The notes beneath the pieces are model-generated. The model did not search any database. It worked only from the letters and a program-made list of their open reading frames with translations, and was not told the DNA's origin. From Candidatus Margulisiibacteriota bacterium (GTDB lineage Bacteria > Margulisbacteria > WOR-1 > O2-12-FULL-45-9 > XYB2-FULL-48-7): DNA of 64,000 nt. The DNA lies in the NCBI GenBank assembly GCA_041661965.1, contig JBAZTH010000003.1, positions 79,062 to 143,061 of the forward strand. The letters are read 5' to 3'. Position 1 is the first letter of the stretch, and every line of letters begins with the position of its first letter. Positions 8,284-16,732 of the stretch are shown here, in pieces. Made by a program: the position numbers and the translations under genes.

Positions 8284-9564
8284 ATGGGTGACTTTCAATC
8301 AGAAGGCGGCGGGATCCATCCCGGTAAGCCGATCATTTGGCCGACCGGTAAGCCAACCAGCACGTCTTCCACTACCACGACTCAATCCAACGCCGCCCAA
8401 ACCGCGCAACAAGTTTCAACTACCGCCAAACCAGCTCAAGCTGCTCCTGTTCAACAAGCGGCCGCAACTACAGCCGGTACTGCCGCCAAGCCGGCGCAGA
8501 CGATTTCCCGAGCGTTAACAGTTCAGGATATCCGCTCGCACTTATTACAGCTGCAAGTTGAACCGAGCGATTTTAATACAAAATTAGCCTCGCTGATGCT
8601 AAGCAACGGTTTGGAGATTTCGCGGACGAACTTTGTGAAGATCAACGGCATGCTGCAGGGGACGAACAAATCGGACGCGATGCAGCAGGCGGCGACGATG
8701 TTATTAATGAAAGGGATCGACTCGCCTGAAGCGGTGAAGGTTTTGGGCCAATATCTGCAGGATAACCCGAGCATGGCGAACCAGCTTTCTGGCTTGCAGT
8801 CAGGGATCAGCAACCTGACCAGCGCTCTAATGAGCGGGAAGGGGCTCTTGGACTCGACCCTGGTCGCCCAGTTGACCGCTTTGCTCGGCCAGTTCGACGA
8901 GACTTTTCAGAAGATCTCCGACCAGTTCGCGACGAAGGGAACACCTCTTGACCGTAACTCTTTGCTGATGGATGCCAAGGCTTTGAAGGCCTTGTTACAG
9001 GGAGTTAAGGAGAAGGCCGGAGGCGAAAAAGCGCGGAACGCTCAAGGCGAGCTCCTGGCGTCGGCGGTCAAGGAATTTACCGGCAAGCTCGACCGGATGA
9101 TGCAGAACGTCGTCGCCCAGTCGATCCTCTCGCAAAGCGGACGGACCGAGGTCAATTACCATTACCAGCAGATTCCCAATACCATGGTCAATCCGCCCAA
9201 GGATTTTGAGATCGTCATTAAACGGGACGGCGAGGGGAAGAAGGCGAAGATCGACCCGCGCAATACCCAGGTTGTCATGACATTCGAGACCGATGGTCTG
9301 GGAAAGATGGTCATCTCGATGATCGTCAAGGATAATAAAATATACGTTGTTTTTGTTTTTGCCGAAAAAGATTACGGCGACAACGGCCGCGCCCTGATCG
9401 CCAAAGAGTTCGGCGACTTCCAACAGAAACTGGCCGACAAGAATTTTTTGATCACCGGCTACCAGGTCAAGGTTGACCGGGTGATGTGCAATACCAAAGC
9501 GTATCTGATCCCGCTGTTACCATCGATCGAAAGCGCCCTGAAGCGGATCGACATTGAGGCATAA
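8284..9564 (+). CDS. FliK-like protein (flagellar hook-length control C-terminal domain type)
   Basis: The 426-residue protein has a Thr/Gln/Ala/Pro-rich disordered N terminus (about 20-80), a helical middle part (about 80-300) and a C-terminal domain of about 100 residues. The order of strands and helix in the C-terminal part (DGLGKMVISMIVKDNKIYVVF, then a Lys/Glu-rich helix and LITGYQVKV) resembles the FliK C-terminal domain. The next gene encodes an FlhB-C-like protein, and FliK and FlhB cytoplasmic domains interact in flagellar export switching. The same order is seen in the Bacillus ylqG-ylqH pair. No sequence match was run. No other flagellar gene is in the window. Confidence 0.5.
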   Translation: MGDFQSEGGGIHPGKPIIWPTGKPTSTSSTTTTQSNAAQTAQQVSTTAKPAQAAPVQQAAATTAGTAAKPAQTISRALTVQDIRSHLLQLQVEPSDFNTKLASLMLSNGLEISRTNFVKINGMLQGTNKSDAMQQAATMLLMKGIDSPEAVKVLGQYLQDNPSMANQLSGLQSGISNLTSALMSGKGLLDSTLVAQLTALLGQFDETFQKISDQFATKGTPLDRNSLLMDAKALKALLQGVKEKAGGEKARNAQGELLASAVKEFTGKLDRMMQNVVAQSILSQSGRTEVNYHYQQIPNTMVNPPKDFEIVIKRDGEGKKAKIDPRNTQVVMTFETDGLGKMVISMIVKDNKIYVVFVFAEKDYGDNGRALIAKEFGDFQQKLADKNFLITGYQVKVDRVMCNTKAYLIPLLPSIESALKRIDIEA

Positions 9565-9566
9565 GC

Positions 9567-9929
9567 ATGGCTGAAGAAGAAAAAATAGAAAACCCAGAAC
9601 AGCCGCCGGCCAGAAAAACTGTCGTCGCCTTGCGCTACGACATGGACCGGGACAAGGCTCCCATGGTCCTGGCGACCGGCAAGGGGATGATGGCGGACGA
9701 GATCCTGCGGATCGCCGAAGAGAATAAGATACCGCTCTACGAAGATCCGGAACTGGCCAAGCTCCTGGCAAAGCTGGAAATTGACCGGGAGATCCCGGCC
9801 GAACTTTACACGCTAGTGGCTGAAGTCTTGTTCTTCGTTTTCAAACTCGACCGGATGGCCGAGAAGCGGGAGAAAGTTGTCTCGCGTTTGCGCGAAGAGA
9901 AAAAAGAGAAAGCACGAAAGGGAGAATAG
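9567..9929 (+). CDS. FlhB C-terminal-domain-like protein (FhlB/YlqH type)
   Basis: A 120-residue soluble protein matching only the cytoplasmic domain of FlhB/EscU. Recognisable family stretches are VALRYDMDRDKAPMVLATG, then IAEENKIPLYEDPELAKLL, then EIPAELYTLVAEVLFFVF. The self-cleavage motif NPTH of full FlhB is absent, as in YlqH/FhlB proteins. There is no membrane segment. The gene follows the FliK-like gene by two bases, so they are co-translated. Confidence 0.75.
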   Translation: MAEEEKIENPEQPPARKTVVALRYDMDRDKAPMVLATGKGMMADEILRIAEENKIPLYEDPELAKLLAKLEIDREIPAELYTLVAEVLFFVFKLDRMAEKREKVVSRLREEKKEKARKGE

Positions 9930-9931
9930 CG

Positions 9932-10261
9932 ATGGATAATATTACCTTTGACGATTTTAAGAAACTCGACCTGCGGGTCGCCGAGATCAAAGAGGTGGAG
10001 GAAGTCCCTGGGGCCGATAAACTTTGGAAACTGAAGATCGATTGCGGCGAAGAACGGGAAATTGTCGCCGGGATAAAGCTCCACTACACCAAGGAAGAGT
10101 TGATCGGCAAAAAGATCGCTTTCCTAGCCAACCTGGAACCGAAAACGATCCGGGGCGTAACTTCGCACGGGATGCTGATGGCCGCCTCGAACGAGGATCG
10201 AAGTATCATTACTATTCTTTCGCCGCTGAAGGAGCTCCCCAACGGGTCGCGGATCTCCTAG
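9932..10261 (+). CDS. Free-standing tRNA-binding (EMAPII/MetG-C, CsaA-like) OB-fold protein
   Basis: A single OB-fold tRNA-binding domain of 109 residues, with family signatures LDLRVAEIKEVEEVPGADKL, EREIVAGIKLHYTKEELIGK and FLANLEPKTIRGVTSHGM. The same domain forms the C-terminal dimerisation part of many methionyl-tRNA synthetases, and it also occurs alone as Trbp111/CsaA. It may be a split MetRS beta subunit, but no metG is in the window. A GGGAG site lies upstream. It converges with the SIMPL gene with no intergenic base. Confidence 0.82.
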   Translation: MDNITFDDFKKLDLRVAEIKEVEEVPGADKLWKLKIDCGEEREIVAGIKLHYTKEELIGKKIAFLANLEPKTIRGVTSHGMLMAASNEDRSIITILSPLKELPNGSRIS

Positions 10262-10954
10262 CTATTCGACCAGATAAGTAATTGAGACCGAACCCCTGAT
10301 GTCGATCAAACCTGGTGAGACCGGGGTCTCGCTCCCGCCGTCATTAAGCGCGGCCATTGTTTTCATCTGGTTGCCGAACGGCTGGGTCACGACCGAACCA
10401 CTCTCGACGATCGTCTCGATCCCCTTAATCTTTAAGCTTGAAGCGGTGGCGATCGCCTGGGCTTTACTGGCCGCGTCCTGGACCGCCTTCGATAGGGCTA
10501 ACTTCTTGAATTCCTGGTCCTCTTTGCGGGCGAACTGCAGGCCGGCGACGTTATTGGCCCCGGCGGCGATCCCGGCGTCGATCACTTTGGAGATCAGAGC
10601 AAGCTCTTCGATCGAAATATTGACCTGGTTACTGCAGCGGTAGCCGATCGTTTTGGGGGGTTGGTTCTGTTCGTATTTTTGCTCCGGCCAGATGTTGAAG
10701 TTTGAGGTCATGATCTTATTCTTTTTGATCCCGGCCTTTTCGACCGCCTCCATGACCAGTTTCATGATCTTGGCGTTCTCGCTTTGGGCGCTTTGGGCGG
10801 TTTTACCGGTATATTCAACTCCAAGCTGGACGTTGGCCGAATCAGGTTCCACCCGGACGCTCCCGTTACCATTGACGACGATCGTGCGTTCTTTGGCGGC
10901 GACGGTTAGGGCCAGGCAGAGCAGGGCTAATATAATGAAGAGCGGTTTTTTCAT
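10262..10954 (-). CDS. SIMPL-domain (DUF541) secreted protein
   Basis: A 230-residue exported protein with a signal peptide (MKKPLFIILALLCLALTVAA) and a SIMPL domain. The typical ITVNGNGSVRVEPD-like beginning is present (ERTIVVNGNGSVRVEPDSA), as is a C-terminal beta strand SVSITYLVE. Periplasmic SIMPL proteins such as YggE are linked to oxidative stress; the biochemical role is unclear. A clear AGGAGG site precedes the ATG and overlaps the rfbC stop. Confidence 0.85.
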   Translation of the reverse strand: MKKPLFIILALLCLALTVAAKERTIVVNGNGSVRVEPDSANVQLGVEYTGKTAQSAQSENAKIMKLVMEAVEKAGIKKNKIMTSNFNIWPEQKYEQNQPPKTIGYRCSNQVNISIEELALISKVIDAGIAAGANNVAGLQFARKEDQEFKKLALSKAVQDAASKAQAIATASSLKIKGIETIVESGSVVTQPFGNQMKTMAALNDGGSETPVSPGLIDIRGSVSITYLVE

Positions 10955-10962
10955 AATTCCTC

Positions 10963-11514
10963 CTAATTGAAAGTCGGGGCTGATTTAAAGGCCGGGCTAC
11001 TGGCGTCTTTGGCGGAGATGCCCGGGGTTAGTCCTTCGAGCGGCCACTTGATCTTAAGACCCGGATCGTTCCAAACGATTGCCTTTTCACAGGCCGGATC
11101 GTAAAAGTCGGTGCATTTATAGACGACATCGGTCTCGTCTTCCAACGCAAGAAAGCCGTGGGCAAATCCTTCCGGGATGTAGAGCTGTTTGGTGGGATCG
11201 AGTATTTCGCCGTGCCACTGGCCAAAGGTCTCGGAGCTTTTCCGCAGGTCGACCGCGACATCAAAGATCTTCCCTTTCATCACGCTGACCAGTTTTCCCT
11301 GCGGGTGGGGGGGGAGCTGGTAGTGGAGGCCGCGAATCACTCCTTTTTTCGAGCGGCTGTGATTGTCCTGGACAAAACGAACGATCAGGCCGTTTTCGGC
11401 AAAAGCCTGGGCGTGATAGCTTTCCATAAAGAATCCCCGGTCGTCGGCAAAAGATTTGGTCTCGATGATGACAACGCCGGCCAATGGGGTTTTATTGAAC
11501 TTAAAATTGCTCAT
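10963..11514 (-). CDS. rfbC: dTDP-4-dehydrorhamnose 3,5-epimerase
   Basis: Epimerises dTDP-4-keto-6-deoxyglucose at C3 and C5 in dTDP-L-rhamnose synthesis. At 183 residues it is a normal RmlC cupin. Signatures are DDRGFFMESYHAQAF, the catalytic-His region VIRGLHYQLPPHPQGKLV, and YIPEGFAHGFLAL. rfbA, B and D are not adjacent, so the pathway is split in this genome. The product would feed the glycosyltransferases further along the window. A possible TATACA box lies nine bases before the ATG. Confidence 0.95.
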   Translation of the reverse strand: MSNFKFNKTPLAGVVIIETKSFADDRGFFMESYHAQAFAENGLIVRFVQDNHSRSKKGVIRGLHYQLPPHPQGKLVSVMKGKIFDVAVDLRKSSETFGQWHGEILDPTKQLYIPEGFAHGFLALEDETDVVYKCTDFYDPACEKAIVWNDPGLKIKWPLEGLTPGISAKDASSPAFKSAPTFN

Positions 11515-11545
11515 GGAGAAATTGTATAACTATTTTAATCGTTTG

Positions 11546-12712
11546 TCATTTAGCTAATGCGGCTAAGATGTCGGCCAGGGGTTCGGGCTGATAATAACCC
11601 GTTTGCTCTCCTTCAGAGATCAAGGGCGTTTTTTCAAACCTAAGCCCGGTTAAGGTCTTCGTGTCATCGGGTATCAGTCTTCGCCCGGCTTCTAAGTTCA
11701 AGTTTTTGCCGCGCTCGCCGGTGATGACCACTTGTAAATAATCGGTATCCTTGGCTTCGGTTTCTGCCCCTTTTAAAGTCTCAATTAATCGCCGGACCAT
11801 CTCGACCGTCGTCATCCCGTGAATTTCAGGGTCTTCAATCGTGTTGGGGATAAAAACTTTCAAGGCGTGGCTTTCCCGGACCGCTTCCGCCATTCCCATC
11901 AGATGGAGCGTGGATAAAAGGCTGGTGTAGAAGCTCCCCATGGAAAAGACGATCGTATCCGCGTTCCTGATCGCGGTTGCCGCTTCAGCGCTAAGTTTTG
12001 GCTTGATCTCATTGGCGGCCGGGTCTTCCCGGTCGAGAAAAAAGAGCCGTTGCATTCGTGAGCCAAGCTCGGTCTTGGTGATAATGTGCTGGCCGACAAT
12101 TACTTGGCGGTCTTCCGTTTCAACCGCTAAATGCATGACCGCTTCAGATGCCGGCAAGACCCGCCCGCGGACCCCCGCCAGCTTTTCGTATAAAAATATT
12201 GCCGCGCTGATGTCTCCAAAATCAAGGTAAGCTCCGGTCAAGAAGAAGTTCCCGATACTCCCTTGCTTTAAGTCAAAAGGGCCTTTGGTCAACTCGATGA
12301 CCTTTCGCTTGTCGTCAAAACGTCTTAGGTTAGCTACAATTATTTTGGCAAATTTGTGATTGCCGGAGTAGGCGGCGCTGGTCAAGGGGTGACGGCCGTC
12401 GATTATTGAAGCGAATTCGTCTTCTAGCGCGGTTTTATCTTCTATGTTGGGCAAACGATAGGCCAGCAGGTCGGTGATCTCGCGATAGCCAAGGGTCCGT
12501 CGGTCGGCGAGGTCGATACAGCGGCTACGCAGGTCGCCGATTGCCGGAATGCCGAAAAAGTCCCTGATCCGCCTGGTGCTTCTCCCGCTGTCAGCGGTGC
12601 CGATCACATGGACCGTCGAAGGGTTGGGATAAAGCGAGGCCAGGGCCTTGGCCACGGAACGAAAACCTGTTCCACCCGTCACGCAGGCGATTCGCCGGTC
12701 ATAAATGGACAT
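11546..12712 (-). CDS. CofD/YvcK-family protein (divergent gluconeogenesis-factor type)
   Basis: A 388-residue cytoplasmic protein of the CofD-like fold. The N-terminal nucleotide loop is VTGGTGFRSVAKAL. ADSGRSTRRIRDFFGIPAIGDLRS corresponds to the ADDGGS-GRLR-E-GI--PGD-R region of YvcK. GSIGNFFLTG and FSMGSFYTSLLSTL match the later family motifs. YvcK binds UDP-sugars and affects carbon flow and wall synthesis in Bacillus. This copy is divergent and has an insert around residues 95-115, so the name is a family call only. AAGGAAGG lies before the ATG. Confidence 0.72.
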   Translation of the reverse strand: MSIYDRRIACVTGGTGFRSVAKALASLYPNPSTVHVIGTADSGRSTRRIRDFFGIPAIGDLRSRCIDLADRRTLGYREITDLLAYRLPNIEDKTALEDEFASIIDGRHPLTSAAYSGNHKFAKIIVANLRRFDDKRKVIELTKGPFDLKQGSIGNFFLTGAYLDFGDISAAIFLYEKLAGVRGRVLPASEAVMHLAVETEDRQVIVGQHIITKTELGSRMQRLFFLDREDPAANEIKPKLSAEAATAIRNADTIVFSMGSFYTSLLSTLHLMGMAEAVRESHALKVFIPNTIEDPEIHGMTTVEMVRRLIETLKGAETEAKDTDYLQVVITGERGKNLNLEAGRRLIPDDTKTLTGLRFEKTPLISEGEQTGYYQPEPLADILAALAK

Positions 12713-12887
12713 TGTCTACCTTCCTTTTGGAACGTTTGTTCTCCCGGTTTATTATCTTTACTTAGTCGAAGAAATTTCGTTCGATTTGATTATTTGCCAC
12801 CGGCCGATTTTGGCGGTTGGGCCTCTGGTTATACATTTATGGTGAAATAATGGTCGGTATTTTCCGATAAATAAACGAGGAAAATAC

Positions 12888-13520
12888 ATGACAAATATCG
12901 GGCCAGTTGGTCTTAGGCGTTGGGGACACACAATTATATCCGGAACAATAAAAGAGCTTAATAAGCATGAGCCCGGAAAGTACTTTTTTCATGCTACCCG
13001 GAGAAATATCGTTGAATTTTGCTCTGAGGCTTTAGGGGGGCAATTATATTTCCCTGAAGCTAAGCCTTTGTTCGTTGCTGATGTCGCTGACGCAGCCATT
13101 TTGCCGGATGAGATTTCCCTGGAGGGCTATTTGCCAGGGAGAATCGCTCAAAGAATTGCCGGGGGGAGTTCGGAAACGTTTGGCTTAGGTGTAGCTGGGA
13201 TCGATTCAGTGCTCGACATTGTGGCGGTCGCTTATCAAGGTGTTCTTTCCCCGAAAGAATATAATCGGGTTTTACTTTTGAGAGATATTTATGCCAAAAG
13301 TTTTAGGGACGAACCTGTTCCTTGGATTTTGCGGGCTTCTTGGGACAAACTGGCCTCACTTATAGCGAACCGAACGGTCAAGGTTGTTAGTCAAAGAGAT
13401 TTACGGTATAGCGATGGAATCTTTTCGGAATTTAGTTTTGCTGGCCGGTTTAGCCTGTCTGATTTTGAGGTTTTTGCTGAACCAGACCCAAAAGAACTAA
13501 CCTTTAATTCCTTGGGATAA
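12888..13520 (+). CDS. Protein of unknown function, 210 residues
   Basis: I do not recognise this gene. It is soluble, with no signal peptide or membrane segment. CGAGG lies eight bases before the ATG. The start of the protein contains GKYFFHATRRNIVEF, which recalls the YHAT/YHGT beginning of ADP-ribosyltransferase-like folds (DUF952, RES and ART families), but the other ART motifs are not convincing. Codon use appears more A/T-rich than its neighbours. It stands alone between two minus-strand units in a 175-base upstream spacer, so it may be an acquired gene. Confidence 0.6.
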   Translation: MTNIGPVGLRRWGHTIISGTIKELNKHEPGKYFFHATRRNIVEFCSEALGGQLYFPEAKPLFVADVADAAILPDEISLEGYLPGRIAQRIAGGSSETFGLGVAGIDSVLDIVAVAYQGVLSPKEYNRVLLLRDIYAKSFRDEPVPWILRASWDKLASLIANRTVKVVSQRDLRYSDGIFSEFSFAGRFSLSDFEVFAEPDPKELTFNSLG

Positions 13521-13563
13521 ATTTAACTCTATTCGCGCTAACGTTGTTAAATCCTGTTTTTTT
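13521..13563 (+). terminator. Possible weak terminator after the unknown gene
   Basis: An AT-rich inverted repeat ATTTAAC (13521-13527) / GTTAAAT (13546-13552) is followed by seven T (13557-13563). A second inverted pair, CGCTAAC at 13536-13542 and GTTAGCG at 13564-13570, overlaps it. The stem is weak, so this is tentative. Confidence 0.35.
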
Positions 13564-13564
13564 G

Positions 13565-14440
13565 TTAGCGAGTGGGCTGATAGATACCCGCTTTCGCTAT
13601 CCTCGGTATCCCCGCGTAATCATTAAAGAGTTCAAATTGCGAGTAACGGTTGTCGGCTGTGAAGATTACTTTGATCGCTTCTGATTGACCAAAGCCAAAC
13701 TCAAACAATAACATCCCACCCGAATTAAGATGATCGGGGGCTTCTTTAATAAGACGGCGAATATAATCTAACCCATCGTTGCCGCCATCAAGGGCGCCAA
13801 TCGGTTCCCAATCTTTAACATCAGGGTCTAAGCCGGCTAAATCAGCGGTCGGGATGTAGGGAGGGTTCGAGACGATCAAGTCGACTTTTTCTTTTAAAGG
13901 GGAAAGGAGGTCTCCTTCAAGAAAAGTAACCTGCTCGATCATTCCCAAGTTTGTCGCGTTCTCTTTCGCTAGCCGCAACGCAGAAGGGGAGCGCTCAATC
14001 GCGGTAATCTTGGTCCCCGGAATATTCTTGGCCAACGTAATCGCAATACAGCCGCTGCCGGTCCCCACGTCAACAATCCTACGTTCCACGTTCTGCTCTC
14101 TATGTTCTACGTTCTTCCCATCCAATCCCCTAATCGCTATTTCCACTAACAGTTCCGTTTCCGGTCGGGGAATCAGGACCCGTTTATCGACTTTGAAGTC
14201 GAGGCCGAGAAATGGCTGATAACCAACGATATAGGCGGTTGGTTCATGGGTAAGCCGGCGCTCGATAAAATATTTAAAAGAAGCAAGCGATGCCGGAGCG
14301 ATAACCTGTTCGCTTCGGGAGATAAGGGTTGTGGCCGGTTGTTGCAACGCGTGGGCCAATAAAATCTCTGTTTCCAGCCGGGGGTCTTCTAAGTTTGAGA
14401 GGCGGGCGAGCCCAAAGGCCAGAGCCTCGGCGATCGTCAT
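13565..14440 (-). CDS. prmC: Release factor glutamine methyltransferase PrmC
   Basis: Methylates the GGQ glutamine of peptide release factors. At 291 residues it is normal. The N-terminal helical domain covers about 1-80, then RVLIPRPETELLVE, SAM motif I VDVGTGSGC, and the substrate motif NPPYIP. The ATG overlaps the prfA stop by four bases, placing the enzyme with its substrate. Just before motif I the protein carries the unusual stretch GKNVEHREQNVERR, encoded by a DNA microrepeat (14076-14120), see the findings. Confidence 0.95.
   Translation of the reverse strand: MTIAEALAFGLARLSNLEDPRLETEILLAHALQQPATTLISRSEQVIAPASLASFKYFIERRLTHEPTAYIVGYQPFLGLDFKVDKRVLIPRPETELLVEIAIRGLDGKNVEHREQNVERRIVDVGTGSGCIAITLAKNIPGTKITAIERSPSALRLAKENATNLGMIEQVTFLEGDLLSPLKEKVDLIVSNPPYIPTADLAGLDPDVKDWEPIGALDGGNDGLDYIRRLIKEAPDHLNSGGMLLFEFGFGQSEAIKVIFTADNRYSQFELFNDYAGIPRIAKAGIYQPTR
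14079..14118 (-). repeat. In-frame microrepeat inside prmC
   Basis: On the minus strand the units GAACGTAGAAC, ATAGAGAGCAGAACG and TGGAACGTAG follow one another, giving a degenerate GAACGT(A/G)(G)AAC pattern. It encodes a hydrophilic loop and resembles the intergenic microrepeats common in some uncultured phyla. Confidence 0.5.
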
Positions 14441-15498
14441 GAGGCGTTGGCGAGTTTGGCCGCCCGGTCGGCGGTCGAAAGGGCGTCGATCAGTTCGTCC
14501 AGGTTGCCGTCCAAGACCTGGTCCAATTGATGGACGGTAAAGCCGATCCGGTGGTCGGTTAGTCGGTTCTGCGGGAAATTATAGGTCCGGATCTTTTCGG
14601 AACGGTCGCCGCTGCCGACCATGACGCGGCGGCTCGATTCCCGATCTTTGCGCCTTTTTTCTTCCTCGACTTCATAGATGCGGGAGCGCAGAAGTTTCAT
14701 CGCTTTGACCCGGTTCTGGAGCTGGGAGCGCTCTTCCCGGCATTCGACGACGGTCCCGGTCGGGAGATGGACCACCCGGACGGCGGACGAAACTTTGTTG
14801 ACGTTCTGGCCGCCGGCGCCGCCGGCCCGGAACGCTTCAAAAGTGACGTCTTTTTCGTCGATGTGGATGTCGACGTCCTCGACTTCGGGGAGGACGGCGA
14901 CCGAGGCGGCGGAGGTGTGGACCCGGCCACTTGATTCGGTCTTGGGGACCCGTTGCACGCGGTGGATCCCGCTTTCAAATTTAAGGCGGCTGTAAGCCCC
15001 TTTACCCAGGATATTGACGATCGCCTCCTTGTAACCGCCGAGCCCGGTGTCGTTGGCGTCGATGATCTCGGTCTTCCAGCCTTTCCGTTCGGCGTAGCGC
15101 AGGTACATGCGGAGGAGCTCTCCGGCAAAGAGGGCGGCTTCTTCGCCGCCGGTCCCGGCCCGGACCTCTAAAATGATGTTCTTGTCATCCAATGGATCTT
15201 TGGGGATCAGCAGGATCTCAAGCTCGGAGACGAGAGTTTGCTTCTTTTTCTCCAGCCTTTTGATCTCTTCTTCGGCCATTTCGCGCATTCCTTCGTCTTT
15301 GAGCAGGGCCGCGGCTTCGGTAATCCCTTTTTCCGCCAGTTTATATTCGCGGTATTTTTCGACGATCTCGCGGAGCGAGCTTAATTCCTTGGCGTAGTTG
15401 GAGAAGAGTTCGCGGTCGTTGATGATGTCGGGGTTGCCCAGAGAGCTTTCCAGTTCAATAAATCTTTTTTCAACATTGGCTAGTTTATCTAAGAACAT
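14437..15498 (-). CDS. prfA: Peptide chain release factor 1
   Basis: Recognises UAA and UAG and triggers release of the peptide on the ribosome. The 353-residue length is normal. The GGQ loop is present (RAGGAGGQNVNK), and RVQRVPKTESSGRVHTSA before it is the typical RF1 stretch. The N-terminal coiled coil is at about 20-100. It is preceded by rpmE and followed by prmC, the common rpmE-prfA-prmC order. Confidence 0.97.
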   Translation of the reverse strand: MFLDKLANVEKRFIELESSLGNPDIINDRELFSNYAKELSSLREIVEKYREYKLAEKGITEAAALLKDEGMREMAEEEIKRLEKKKQTLVSELEILLIPKDPLDDKNIILEVRAGTGGEEAALFAGELLRMYLRYAERKGWKTEIIDANDTGLGGYKEAIVNILGKGAYSRLKFESGIHRVQRVPKTESSGRVHTSAASVAVLPEVEDVDIHIDEKDVTFEAFRAGGAGGQNVNKVSSAVRVVHLPTGTVVECREERSQLQNRVKAMKLLRSRIYEVEEEKRRKDRESSRRVMVGSGDRSEKIRTYNFPQNRLTDHRIGFTVHQLDQVLDGNLDELIDALSTADRAAKLANAS

Positions 15499-15519
15499 AA
15501 GGTAGGGGGGACGGGGAGC

Positions 15520-15825
15520 TTACTTTTCCTTGGCGGGAGCTTTTTTGGCGACTTTTTTAGCGGCGGTCTTTTTGGCGGCTGTCGCTTTGGATTCTTTCTT
15601 TTTCTTTTCTTTTTTCACCCGGGGGGTGACGTTGGCGAACTTCTTCTTGAACTTCTGGACGCGGCCTTCGGCATCAACTAATTTCTGCTTGCCGGTGAAG
15701 AGCGGGTGGCAGTGGGAGCACATGTCGACCTTGATGTTCTCTTTGGTCGAACCAATGGCGAAAACCGCGCCGCAAGCGCAGGCGGCCGTGGTGTCAAAAT
15801 ACTTTGGGTGAATGCCTTCTTTCAT
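15520..15825 (-). CDS. rpmE: 50S ribosomal protein L31 (zinc-binding type) with basic tail
   Basis: The L31 core (about residues 1-70) has the zinc ligands CACG and CSHC, marking the zinc-containing type. The family is usually 65-75 residues; here a Lys/Ala-rich tail of about 30 residues ([19 protein letters not shown]) extends it to 101. Such tails may contact rRNA. The ATG lies seven bases behind a TAAAAT box and there is no Shine-Dalgarno site. Confidence 0.93.
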   Translation of the reverse strand: MKEGIHPKYFDTTAACACGAVFAIGSTKENIKVDMCSHCHPLFTGKQKLVDAEGRVQKFKKKFANVTPRVKKEKKKKESKATAAKKTAAKKVAKKAPAKEK

Positions 15826-15832
15826 ATAATTT

Positions 15833-15862
15833 ATTTTACCACAAAATCGGGTTCCTTGTCTA
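15833..15862 (-). promoter_or_regulatory. Promoter of rpmE
   Basis: Read on the minus strand: TAGACA (15862-15857), 18-base spacer, TAAAAT (15838-15833), then seven bases to the ATG. The -35 box lies inside the 3' end of the glycosyltransferase gene. A leaderless transcript is predicted. Confidence 0.6.
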
Positions 15863-16693
15863 CTGGATTTCCCGCAACCCTTCTTCTAACCCCCGCCGGT
15901 ATTGGTATTCCTCGAGCAGGTAAGCCGATTTGATCCGGGCGAGCCGCTCCGGCCGGGCTTTGAGGTAATGATAGACTGCCATGGCCAGCGGATTCATCCC
16001 CAGGAACATTTTGATCCCGAAAGTCGGGTGCTTCCGGTAAAAGAGGGCGGCCGAGCGCCCCATCTGGTATTTGCGCTCCAGCATCCCTTCGGCGGAGACC
16101 GGGTGGTGGTGATAATTGACCGCTGTCGGGAGGTAATGGAGCGGGACCTTCATTTGGTGGAGCCGGTAGCCAAGCTCTATATCTTCCCAGCCGTACCCTT
16201 TGAACTGTTCGTCGAAGAGCCCGGCCTCGACAATGATCTTTTTAGAGAGCGAGAGGTTCCCGGTCAGGAAATAGGACCACTTCAGGCGGGCGCCTGGGAA
16301 GAGCCAGGCTTTAATGTACGGCTTGCCGTCCGGGTTAATGGTGAGGCCTTCGAAGGAGGCGTTCTTTTTACGCTCGTGAGCCAGGAGATGCTCTTCGAGC
16401 AGGGTCTCTTTGGCGACCATGTCGGCGTCGGTCAAAAAGATTAGCTCGCCCGCCGCCGCTTTGATCCCCAGGTTCCGGGCGTAAGTTTTCCCTTGATTGG
16501 GGACGACCCGGTAATTGAAACGGCAGGGGGGGGTAAGCTCCTGGACCATCAGGTCGGTCTCGTCGGTCGAGGAACTGTCGATGAGCTGGATCTCATATTG
16601 GTCGGGGGAGAGGGTTTGTTTGAAAAGCGATTCCAGCGTTTGGCGCAGGACCGCTTTCTGATTGTAGGTGCCGATAATGACGGAAAGTTTCAT
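15860..16693 (-). CDS. Family 2 glycosyltransferase
   Basis: A 277-residue GT-A fold enzyme. The N-terminal [20 protein letters not shown] beginning, the FLTDADM metal motif near residue 88 and the C-terminal [12 protein letters not shown] motif are standard for GT2. No membrane segment is obvious. The longest reading frame starts at 16765, but the ATG at 16693 begins the conserved domain and lies six bases behind TATAAT, so it was chosen. The acceptor is unknown. Confidence 0.85.
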   Translation of the reverse strand: MKLSVIIGTYNQKAVLRQTLESLFKQTLSPDQYEIQLIDSSSTDETDLMVQELTPPCRFNYRVVPNQGKTYARNLGIKAAAGELIFLTDADMVAKETLLEEHLLAHERKKNASFEGLTINPDGKPYIKAWLFPGARLKWSYFLTGNLSLSKKIIVEAGLFDEQFKGYGWEDIELGYRLHQMKVPLHYLPTAVNYHHHPVSAEGMLERKYQMGRSAALFYRKHPTFGIKMFLGMNPLAMAVYHYLKARPERLARIKSAYLLEEYQYRRGLEEGLREIQ

Positions 16694-16699
16694 GCTGTT

Positions 16700-16728
16700 A
16701 TTATATCGGTTTGCCGGGGCGCGGTAAA
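16700..16728 (-). promoter_or_regulatory. Promoter of the 15860-16693 glycosyltransferase
   Basis: On the minus strand TATAAT occupies 16705-16700, six bases before the ATG. A weak TTTACC (16728-16723) lies 17 bases upstream. No ribosome site is present. Confidence 0.6.
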
Positions 16729-16732
16729 GCGG

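Noticed and set aside
8284..9929. Evidence for flagella from the FliK/FlhB-like pair
   Set aside because: YlqG/YlqH-type pairs exist outside flagellar operons, and no other flagellar gene is in the window.
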